Assembly (NCBI GenBank): GCA_003531345.1
Contig: DQGZ01000131.1
Coordinates: 1 to 5,914 of the forward strand
Reading direction: 5' to 3'
DNA from: Alphaproteobacteria bacterium
GTDB lineage: Bacteria > Pseudomonadota > Alphaproteobacteria > Rickettsiales > UBA8987
DNA length: 5,914 nt
Shown here: one piece after another, positions 1 through 5,900 of the stretch
Numbering within the stretch: the stretch's first letter is position 1
Layout: each line of letters opens with the position of its first letter
Made by a program: the position numbers and the translations under genes
The notes under the pieces: generated by a model
Told to the model about the DNA's origin: nothing
The model's database searches: none
Seen by the model: only the letters and a program-made list of their open reading frames with translations

Positions 1-119
1 ACGCTAACTCTGGCAATTCTAGTGTTTATTATTGCTTTGGTTTTTATATCTTTTAGGTTTTTTATATAATCACCAAAAATATCTTTGCCGCTGGCTGAAA
101 TATACCTTCTTATTTCCAT
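1..119 (-). CDS. RelE/ParE-superfamily toxin, addiction-module killer protein type (partial, N-terminal 39 codons)
   Basis: This minus-strand reading frame starts at ATG (119-117) and stays open to the window edge, giving 39 residues that begin MEIRRYISASGKDIF and continue GDYIKNLKDIKTKAIINTRIARV. The pattern (M-E-I-R-x-Y, then S/T-x-x-G-K-x-x-F, then a helix D-Y-I-x-x-L-K-D-x-K-x-x-A-x-I-x-x-R-I-x-R) matches the N-terminal half of the small HigB/RelE-like toxins known as putative addiction module killer proteins, which usually have about 100 residues. Family members are mostly ribosome-dependent mRNA interferases. The catalytic C-terminal half is outside the window, so activity cannot be judged. 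An in-frame stop (TAA, read from 134 to 132) lies five codons upstream with no other usual start codon between, so the start is well fixed. No Shine-Dalgarno sequence is visible. In this family an HTH antitoxin gene normally follows the toxin; here it would lie beyond base 1. The gene is divergent from cysI. Confidence 0.75.
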   Translation of the reverse strand, partial: MEIRRYISASGKDIFGDYIKNLKDIKTKAIINTRIARVS

Positions 120-125
120 ATCAAC

Positions 126-143
126 TGTAACTTATAAATTACA
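126..143. promoter_or_regulatory. 18-bp near-perfect palindrome, candidate toxin-antitoxin operator
   Basis: TGTAACTTATAAATTACA pairs with its own reverse complement at 8 of 9 positions; the single mismatch is C131 against A138. It sits six bases upstream of the toxin start codon. On the minus strand a weak -35/-10 pair (TTGCAT, 17-base spacer, TACAGT) would bracket it, which would place the site across the spacer and the -10 box. Type II toxin-antitoxin operons are commonly autorepressed by an HTH antitoxin binding such palindromes, so an autoregulatory operator is the natural reading. The site also lies in the 123-bp divergent region shared with cysI and could affect that gene. The palindrome is seen directly; the function is inferred. 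Confidence 0.5.
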
Positions 144-242
144 AAAATGCAAGTATTATTTATTTACTTTATACCCAAAATAATATAGCAATTCCACCAA
201 AAATTAACTAAACTCCAGATTCTAACTACTAACAACTAGCTT

Positions 243-1952
243 ATGGTCGGTAAGGCAAAAAATGAAGGCGTAAAAGACAATAGTAATTACTTGCGTGGTA
301 CTATTAAGGAGGGTTTGGCTGACCAAATTACTGGTGCTATCTCTGAAGATGATCAGATTCTTACCAAATTTCATGGTATGTACCAGCAAGATGATAGGGA
401 TATAAGGGCTGACCGCCGTAAAAAATTTCTTGATAAGGCATATAGTTTTATGATCCGTGTGCGTTTACCAGGTGGAACTTGTACCCCAGAGCAATGGTTG
501 AAAATGGATTATATTTCTGATAATTATGCTAACCATACTATCAAAATTACAACTCGCCAAACATTCCAGTTTCATGGTGTAATTAAAAACAATCTGCGAG
601 ATTCATTACAGGAGATGAACAAGGTTTGCCTTGATACTATTGCCGCTTGTGGTGATGTGAACCGTACTGTAATGTGTAACCCCAACCCGCATGAATCCGC
701 GCATCATTCGGTGGTGCTAAAACTTGCGCGCGATATTTCAAACCATTTATTGCCAAAAACTGCTGCATATCATGAAATCTGGCTAGATGATGAATTACTT
801 GAAGGTGGTGAAGAAAAGGCGGAGAAAGATTTCAAAGGAGCAGAGGAAGAGCCGATTTACGGCAAGCATTATCTGCCGCGCAAATTCAAAACTGTAATTG
901 CCGTTCCACCAGTTAATGATGTTGATATTTTTGCGCATTGTTTAGGTTTTATTGCAATAACTGAAGGCGACAAGGTAATTGGTTATAATGTTACTGTTGG
1001 TGGTGGTATGGGTATGACCCACGGCGATACTACAACCTTCCCTAGAACTGCTGATTTAATGGGCTTTTGTACAGTTGAGCAGGCTGTAGATGTTGCCGAA
1101 AAAGTTGTAATAGCACAGCGCGATTTAGGCAATAGAGATGAGCGCAAATGGGCAAGGCTTAAATATACTGTTGAAAAATTAGGTATAGCAAAATTCCGTG
1201 AAGAAGTTGAAAATAGGTTAGGTTACAAATTGCAAGCCCCTAAGCCTTTCAAGTTTGAATCCACAGGTGATAGATATGGCTGGATAAAAGGCAGTGATAA
1301 TAAATGGCACTGCACATTATTTATTCAAAATGGCAGGGTGAAAGATACTAAAAATTTCCCAATGAAAACTGGCTTGAGAGAAATTGCAAAAATTCATAAA
1401 GGTGAGTACAGGCTTACTAATAACCAGAATATAATAATTTCATCAGTTGATGAAAAGGATAAGCCGCAAATTGAAAAATTGCTGAAGGAATATAAACTTG
1501 ATACATTTAATCAATCAGGTTTGCGTAAGAACTCTATGGCTTGTGTTGCACTGCCAACTTGCGGTTTGGCACTAGCAGAAAGTGAACGCTATTTACCTGA
1601 TTTAGTATCAGAATTAGAGCAGGAATTTGAAAAAAATGGTTTGAGAGAAGAGCCAGTAGTAATAAGAATGACTGGTTGCCCGAATGGTTGCGCTAGGCCA
1701 TATTTAGCTGAAATTGGCTTGGTTGGTACAAACCCAGGTAAATATAATTTATATTTAGGTGCAGCTTTTGATGGTTCTCGCTTAAATAAATTATTCAAAA
1801 AAGATATTGAAGGTGTAAAAGTTCGTGAAACCCTTTCACCAGTAATTGCTGATTATGCAAAAAATAAAGCTAGCGGTGAGCATTTTGGTGATTTTGTAAT
1901 CAGAAAAAATTATGTGAAGGCTACTACCGCTGGCAATAATTTTCATGCATAA
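243..1952 (+). CDS. cysI: Assimilatory sulfite reductase, hemoprotein (beta) subunit
   Basis: Catalyses the six-electron reduction of sulfite to sulfide for cysteine synthesis. In the classical enzyme the electrons come from NADPH through the flavoprotein CysJ, which is not in this window. The 569 residues match the usual length of about 570. The four cysteines binding the [4Fe-4S] cluster and bridging to siroheme are Cys434, Cys440 (CVALPTC), Cys479 and Cys483 (CPNGC), the same numbers as in E. coli CysI. Siroheme and sulfite-binding basic residues are present: Arg72 (IRVRLPGG), Arg141 (NRTV), and Lys214 and Lys216 (LPRKFK). Other family blocks are SNYLRGT (14-20), FHGMYQQDDRDIR (43-55), TTRQTFQFHG (103-112) and KTGLREIAKIHKGEYR (375-390). 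Compared with my recollection of E. coli CysI, the N-terminus is about 11 residues shorter, and a charged Glu/Lys-rich insertion near 186-201 restores the length. An in-frame TAG at 237-239 makes ATG 243 the first possible start. No Shine-Dalgarno sequence is visible. The stop overlaps the next start by one base. Confidence 0.95.
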   Translation: MVGKAKNEGVKDNSNYLRGTIKEGLADQITGAISEDDQILTKFHGMYQQDDRDIRADRRKKFLDKAYSFMIRVRLPGGTCTPEQWLKMDYISDNYANHTIKITTRQTFQFHGVIKNNLRDSLQEMNKVCLDTIAACGDVNRTVMCNPNPHESAHHSVVLKLARDISNHLLPKTAAYHEIWLDDELLEGGEEKAEKDFKGAEEEPIYGKHYLPRKFKTVIAVPPVNDVDIFAHCLGFIAITEGDKVIGYNVTVGGGMGMTHGDTTTFPRTADLMGFCTVEQAVDVAEKVVIAQRDLGNRDERKWARLKYTVEKLGIAKFREEVENRLGYKLQAPKPFKFESTGDRYGWIKGSDNKWHCTLFIQNGRVKDTKNFPMKTGLREIAKIHKGEYRLTNNQNIIISSVDEKDKPQIEKLLKEYKLDTFNQSGLRKNSMACVALPTCGLALAESERYLPDLVSELEQEFEKNGLREEPVVIRMTGCPNGCARPYLAEIGLVGTNPGKYNLYLGAAFDGSRLNKLFKKDIEGVKVRETLSPVIADYAKNKASGEHFGDFVIRKNYVKATTAGNNFHA

Positions 1953-3154
1953 TGCCAAAAAAAAATTATAATTCCAATATTGCCAGTAACAGCTTCATTG
2001 TAATGATGGCGGCGCTGATGTCTGTTGTTGCAATATCAATTGACGCTTTACTTCCAGCTTTAGGGGAAATAGGAAAAGCCTTAAAGATTGAGAACGCAAA
2101 TGATGCACAATATATCATCAGTGCCTTTTTTGTTGGAATGGCTTTGGGCCAGTTAGTAAACGGTCCTTTATCTGATGCAACTGGCAGGAAAAAAGTTTTA
2201 TACTTAAGCTTTTCAATTTATCTTATAGGCAGCGCTGTCTGCTTGTATTCCAGCAGTCTGAACCAAATGCTTTTGGGCAGGGCGATTCAGGGTTTTGGTG
2301 CTTCTGGCCCTTATATTGCCTGCATGTCAATAATCAGGGATAAATTTAGCGGTGCAGAGATGGCACGAGTAATGTCATTCGTTATGATGGTTTTTATAAT
2401 GATCCCAGTAATAGCACCTGCATTAGGGCAGGGGATAATGTTACTTACTTCGTGGAATTTTATTTTCGTGCTTTATGTCGGCTACTCAATTGCTGTTCTT
2501 ATCTGGATAACAATCAGCTTACAGGAAACATTACCGCCTGAGATTAGAGTACCCTTCAGCTTAAAAAATATTCATAATGGTATCAGGAAAGTTTTTTCCA
2601 ATAAAAAAACAGTTTTATACACTGTCTGTATGGGGCTGGTTTTTGGTGCGCTCATCGGAGACCTAAATTCTGCACCTCAGGTATTTCAGGGTCAGTTTGG
2701 TGTGGGTAAAATGTTTGTGGTCTATTTCGGGTTACAGGCACTGGCATTCGGCCTGTCATCTGTAGTTAATGCTAAATTTGTAGAGAAGTATGGTATGGAC
2801 TACATATGTTTAAGGGCATTTATCATTATTGCTGTTAGTTCAATTATTTTCCTGCTGATGCATTTTATATGTGAGATAAAATTCTATATGTATTTTATTT
2901 ATGGGTTAATTCTTATGTTCTGTTGTGGAATGTTATTTGGAAACCTTAATTCTCTTGCTATGGAACCAATGGGGGAAATAGCTGGTTTGGCATCAGCTAT
3001 AATAAGCTTCTTCTCTTCAATAATTTCAACCATAAGCGGAACGATAATCGGGCAGATGTATGATGGAACCTTGATACCAATTTTAATAGGCTTCATTATT
3101 CTTAGCATAACTGCATTTATACTTAATTATACTGCCTCAAGGTTATCATTATAA
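1952..3154 (+). CDS. Bcr/CflA-family MFS exporter
   Basis: A 400-residue inner-membrane proton-driven transporter of the major facilitator superfamily (DHA1 type, 12 predicted membrane helices, roughly 13-35 through 372-394). Signatures fit Bcr/CflA: SIDALLPAL in helix 1 with Asp31, loop motif A GPLSDATGRKKVL (71-83), motif B-like LGRAIQGFGASG (108-119) with Arg110, the helix-5 segment MIPVIAPALGQGI (150-162), and the QETLPPE stretch (191-197) after helix 6, which closely resembles E. coli Bcr (KETLPPE). Family members export drugs such as bicyclomycin or chloramphenicol, and E. coli Bcr has also been linked to cysteine export. The substrate here cannot be read from sequence. Its ATG shares one base with the cysI stop (TAATG) and has no Shine-Dalgarno sequence of its own, which implies translational coupling to cysI. 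That neighbour makes a sulfur compound (cysteine, sulfite or sulfide-derived) a reasonable but unproven substrate. The next gene starts 85 bp downstream. Confidence 0.88.
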   Translation: MPKKNYNSNIASNSFIVMMAALMSVVAISIDALLPALGEIGKALKIENANDAQYIISAFFVGMALGQLVNGPLSDATGRKKVLYLSFSIYLIGSAVCLYSSSLNQMLLGRAIQGFGASGPYIACMSIIRDKFSGAEMARVMSFVMMVFIMIPVIAPALGQGIMLLTSWNFIFVLYVGYSIAVLIWITISLQETLPPEIRVPFSLKNIHNGIRKVFSNKKTVLYTVCMGLVFGALIGDLNSAPQVFQGQFGVGKMFVVYFGLQALAFGLSSVVNAKFVEKYGMDYICLRAFIIIAVSSIIFLLMHFICEIKFYMYFIYGLILMFCCGMLFGNLNSLAMEPMGEIAGLASAIISFFSSIISTISGTIIGQMYDGTLIPILIGFIILSITAFILNYTASRLSL

Positions 3155-3239
3155 ATTATTTGTAATGCTAGAAATTTTTTTATATTTTGTTATTGTAAGA
3201 AAATTCTATTCAGTAAGAAAACAGTAAATTTAATTTCTA

Positions 3240-5378
3240 ATGGCAGATGCAGCAGCTACATTACCAGTAGAAGGAGGTGAAAAGGGTTCGTTTGCCAACA
3301 TGTTCAATATCGGCAAATATTCCGATATTATATTTTCGCTGGGTGTTTTCACTATAGTAATGGTGATGATATTCCCCATCTCCATTGGGGTGCTGGATTT
3401 CCTTCTTTCAGTTTCTATAACATTTTCAATATTAATACTGCTTAATTCAATATTCATCAAAAGACCTTTAGAATTCAGTACATTCCCTACCGTATTGCTT
3501 ATTGCAGCGGTATTTCGGCTTGCACTTAATATTGCCTCAACCCGCAAGATATTATCGGAAGGTCATAATGGCACGCATGCTGCAGGGCACGTTATTGAGG
3601 CATTTGGTACAATGGCAACAGGCAATAACATAGTTATTGGCGTTATAGTTTTTATTATACTTACTATCATAAACTTTGTGGTTATCACTAAAGGTTCGGG
3701 TAGGGTGGCAGAGGTTTCCGCTCGTTTTAGCTTAGATGCAATGCCAGGAAAACAAATGGCAATTGATGCTGATCTTTCTGCTGGGTTGATAGATGAAGCA
3801 ACTGCAAAAAAACGCAGGAAAGAGTTACAGGATGAGTCAACTTTTTATGGCTCCATGGATGGTGCGAGTAAGTTCGTTCGTGGTGATGCAATAGCAGGAA
3901 TTATAATAACTTTTGTAAATGCTATAGGCGGTATAATTATTGGTGTGGTGCAGAAAGATATGGATTTTCTAACCGCAAGCCATACCTATACAGTGCTTAC
4001 CATGGGTGATGGTCTGGTATCTCAGATACCCTCACTGGTTGTTTCTCTTGCAGCTGGTATGATAGTTACCAAGGCAGGCGTTTCTGGTTCGGCAGATAAG
4101 GCACTGATGGGACAGCTTGGTAAATTTCCTAGAAGTTTAGCGGTATTAAGTGGTTTAACATTCTTACTTGCACTTGTGCCAGCACTTCCAAAATTCCCAT
4201 TCTTTTTCTTGTCTCTAATTACAGGCTTTCTTGCATATTCATTAAGTAAAAAACCACTGGAAGATGATGATGAAAAACAATTCAAGGCTGATCAGCAGAA
4301 AGTAGAGGATAGTAAAAAGAAAGAGGAGGAAGTTGCAAAGCCAGAGAAAGATTTAGAGCGCGCACTTCGTATTGAAAATATATCTTTAGAATTAGGCTAT
4401 GGTTTACTAAGTTTAATAAATTATGGCAAAGGGCAAAAACTTACTGACCAGATAAAATCCCTTCGTACTCAGATTGCACGTGAGCTTGGGTTTGTACTGC
4501 CATCAGTACGGATACAGGATAATATGCAGCTTCCTGCAAATGATTATGTAATTAAAATAAAGGAGCTTGAAAGTGGCAGGGGAACGGTATTTCCAGAAAT
4601 GTTAATGGTAATGAACCCCAGCGGTGGCAGAATTGACATAGCAGGTATAGACACCAAGGAGCCTGCATTTGGACTGCCAGCCAAATGGGTTGATGAGGCA
4701 AAGCGTGAAGAATCAGGATTTAAAGGTTATACGGTAATTAACCCACCAACAGTAATAACAACCCATATAACAGAACTTATTAAGGAAAATATCGCAGACC
4801 TGCTGTCATATGCAGAAACTAAAAAATTGATAGACGGCTTAGCAGAAGAGCATAAAAAAATGGCTGAAGATACTATGGCAAAAATTTCTGTTGGTGGGGT
4901 TCAGAAAGTGTTGCAAAGATTATTATCGGAGGGAGTTTCTATCAGAGATCTGCCACTTATTCTAGAGTCAATTTCTGAAGCGGCAAAGCTAACACAAAGC
5001 ACAATGATTCTGGCAGAGCACACCAGAAGCCGCTTATCTAGGCAGATATGTTATTCACTGGTTAATGAGAAAAATGAACTTCCTATAATTACAATTTCCC
5101 CTTCATTTGAACAGGCTTTTATGGAAAGCCTAATTGGTGGCGGTGAAGAAAAGCAACTGGCAATGGCGCCAACCAAGTTGCAGGAGTTTATTCAGAAGTC
5201 ACGTACATTACTTGATAATCTGGCTGTCAAGGGTCATAACACTATTATACTCACCAGCCCATCTATCCGACCTTATGTACGTGCAATAATAGAGCGTTTC
5301 CGCCCACAAACCCAAGTAATATCTCAAAATGAGATATATCCCAAAATTAAATTAAATGCGTTAGGGCAAATTGGTTAA
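3240..5378 (+). CDS. flhA: Flagellar type III export gate protein FlhA
   Basis: FlhA is the inner-membrane export-gate component of the flagellar type III secretion apparatus. It couples proton flow to export, and its cytoplasmic domain docks chaperone-substrate complexes. The 712 residues compare with about 690-700 in typical FlhA. The N-terminal half (about 28-336) has about eight predicted membrane helices. It carries the FHIPEP-family blocks FRLALNIASTRKILSEGH (92-109), AEVSARFSLDAMPGKQMAID (157-176) and MDGASKFVRGDAIAG (206-220). Charged residues equivalent to those important in Salmonella FlhA are kept: Arg93, Asp207, Lys211, Asp216 and Asp257. A Lys/Glu/Asp-rich linker (about 337-372) joins the cytoplasmic domain, whose phrases LSEGVSIRDLP (562-572) and EHTRSRLSRQI (593-603) are typical; QLAMAP-KLQEFI suggests Alphaproteobacteria. 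An in-frame TAA at 3231-3233 makes ATG 3240 the first available start. There is no Shine-Dalgarno sequence upstream, although an AGGAGGTGA lies inside the gene at 3272-3280. No other flagellar genes are visible. Confidence 0.96.
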   Translation: MADAAATLPVEGGEKGSFANMFNIGKYSDIIFSLGVFTIVMVMIFPISIGVLDFLLSVSITFSILILLNSIFIKRPLEFSTFPTVLLIAAVFRLALNIASTRKILSEGHNGTHAAGHVIEAFGTMATGNNIVIGVIVFIILTIINFVVITKGSGRVAEVSARFSLDAMPGKQMAIDADLSAGLIDEATAKKRRKELQDESTFYGSMDGASKFVRGDAIAGIIITFVNAIGGIIIGVVQKDMDFLTASHTYTVLTMGDGLVSQIPSLVVSLAAGMIVTKAGVSGSADKALMGQLGKFPRSLAVLSGLTFLLALVPALPKFPFFFLSLITGFLAYSLSKKPLEDDDEKQFKADQQKVEDSKKKEEEVAKPEKDLERALRIENISLELGYGLLSLINYGKGQKLTDQIKSLRTQIARELGFVLPSVRIQDNMQLPANDYVIKIKELESGRGTVFPEMLMVMNPSGGRIDIAGIDTKEPAFGLPAKWVDEAKREESGFKGYTVINPPTVITTHITELIKENIADLLSYAETKKLIDGLAEEHKKMAEDTMAKISVGGVQKVLQRLLSEGVSIRDLPLILESISEAAKLTQSTMILAEHTRSRLSRQICYSLVNEKNELPIITISPSFEQAFMESLIGGGEEKQLAMAPTKLQEFIQKSRTLLDNLAVKGHNTIILTSPSIRPYVRAIIERFRPQTQVISQNEIYPKIKLNALGQIG

Positions 5379-5389
5379 GAGATTTTAAC

Positions 5390-5407
5390 TCATAGTTTGC
5401 TCTATGA
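5390..5407 (+). terminator. Weak hairpin after flhA, possible terminator
   Basis: TCATAG (5390-5395) pairs with CTATGA (5402-5407) around the loop TTTGCT, starting 12 bases past the flhA stop. It is followed by TAATTTTAG, a poor U-tract. An outer pairing TTAAC/GTTAA (5385-5389 with 5416-5420) could extend it with a bulge. The stem is short and AT-rich, so it may be a weak intrinsic terminator or chance. The change of transcription unit here is supported mainly by the 178-bp gap and the promoter-like sequence downstream. Confidence 0.3.
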
Positions 5408-5493
5408 TAATTTTAGTTAAGGTTAAAAATTTAATTCATTTTGCATTTTTATTAACGCATTGAAAAGTAACGATATTTGCCGTATATTTGTTG

Positions 5494-5522
5494 GTGACAA
5501 CTAGTAAATAATATGTTAATAT
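5494..5522 (+). promoter_or_regulatory. Candidate sigma-70 promoter for the lipoprotein gene
   Basis: GTGACA (5494-5499, five of six matches to TTGACA) is followed by a 17-base spacer and TAATAT (5517-5522, four of six matches to TATAAT). Transcription would begin near 5529, giving a leader of about 28 bases before the ATG at 5557. The spacing is ideal, but the region is so AT-rich that -10-like boxes are common; the -35 box is the more informative half. Confidence 0.4.
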
Positions 5523-5530
5523 ACACTTAA
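5516..5530. promoter_or_regulatory. TTAA-N7-TTAA site resembling a CtrA box
   Basis: TTAA (5516-5519), seven bases (TATACAC), then TTAA (5527-5530) fits the full CtrA-binding consensus TTAA-N7-TTAA of Alphaproteobacteria, where CtrA controls cell-cycle and flagellar genes. It overlaps the candidate -10 box and predicted start of transcription, a position more typical of repression. The host assignment is itself inferred and TTAA is frequent in this DNA, so this is suggestive only. Confidence 0.25.
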
Positions 5531-5540
5531 ATTAATTAAA

Positions 5541-5558
5541 ATTTTACATTTGTAAAAT
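5541..5558. repeat. Perfect inverted repeat overlapping the lipoprotein start codon
   Basis: ATTTTACA (5541-5548) and TGTAAAAT (5551-5558) are exact reverse complements separated by TT. The right arm contains the first two bases of the ATG at 5557-5559. As DNA it could be an operator just downstream of the promoter. As RNA it could form a seven-pair stem with a four-base loop covering the ribosome-binding region. The all-but-two A/T composition makes the RNA stem weak. Confidence 0.4.
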
Positions 5559-5900
5559 GCGTAACTTATATAAATATGTTTTGGTAATTCCTCTAGCATT
5601 TTGTGCTGTTGCGTGCGGCAGGTATGAGTATCATAATCAGTCTAAATTTGCGGCGCTTAATCAGGGGTCAATATTGCTTCAGCAGCCAGTATTAGCTGAT
5701 GGTCAGATAGTGCCATTAGAATATACTGCAAAAGTTAAAAACCGTACATTAGGTGGTTTTTCTTTTACTCCCAGCGGTATTGATAAAAATGGCAGACCAC
5801 ACGACCCTGTAATGTTTTCTTTAAGAAGGGAAAAGCAAAGTATCCAAGCTGAAACAGTTTTATTTGAAAGTAAAAATAAAGCAAAAACTTTCTTTGACAC
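5557..5900 (+). CDS. Putative lipoprotein of unknown family (partial, 3' end missing)
   Basis: The frame opens at ATG 5557 and stays open for 114 genuine codons to the end of the biological sequence. The N-terminus is a lipoprotein signal peptide: a short positive region (MRNLYKY), a hydrophobic core (VLVIPLAFCAV) and the lipobox AVAC, with Cys20 as the lipidated residue. Cys16 is a poor alternative because Phe precedes it. Residue +2 is Gly, not Asp, so by the E. coli sorting rule it would go to the outer membrane. The mature part (from GRYEYHNQSKF) is polar and includes LLQQPVLADGQIVPLEYTAK and TPSGIDKNGRPHDP, with no domain I recognise. It has no Shine-Dalgarno sequence. It lies 178 bp after flhA on the same strand, behind its own promoter-like sequence, so a flagellar role is possible but not shown. 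Any residues read past Asp114 (TDRKS) come from adapter sequence and are not real. Confidence 0.72.

Noticed and set aside
162..189. Possible promoter for cysI (TTTACT or ATTTAC with TATAGC).
   Set aside because: The -35 matches are poor or the spacer is only 15 bases. In this AT-rich stretch several equally weak choices exist, so no box can be assigned.
1589..1798. Open reading frame on the minus strand inside cysI.
   Set aside because: It is antisense to the cluster-binding region of a well-conserved gene, has no family features and is a shadow frame. The same applies to minus-strand frames at 2899-3108, 3230-3547, 4022-4285 and 5703-5900.
3169..3208. Imperfect inverted repeat TAGAAATTTT / AAAATTCTA with a T-run (3175-3181) between the exporter and flhA, considered as a terminator.
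   Set aside because: The arms are AT-only apart from one pair, contain a bulge, and are separated by about 21 bases; the T-run lies in the left arm and not after the stem. It does not look like an intrinsic terminator.
4258..4360. Lys/Glu/Asp-rich stretch in FlhA (about residues 340-373), considered as a foreign insertion or fusion.
   Set aside because: It falls exactly at the linker between the membrane and cytoplasmic domains, which is variable and charged in the family.
3300..5378. Alternative flhA start at Met21 (ATG 3300) behind the AGGAGGTGA at 3272-3280.
   Set aside because: The 19-base gap to the ATG is too long for a normal Shine-Dalgarno site, and the start at 3240 is directly limited by an upstream in-frame stop. 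It remains a minor possibility.
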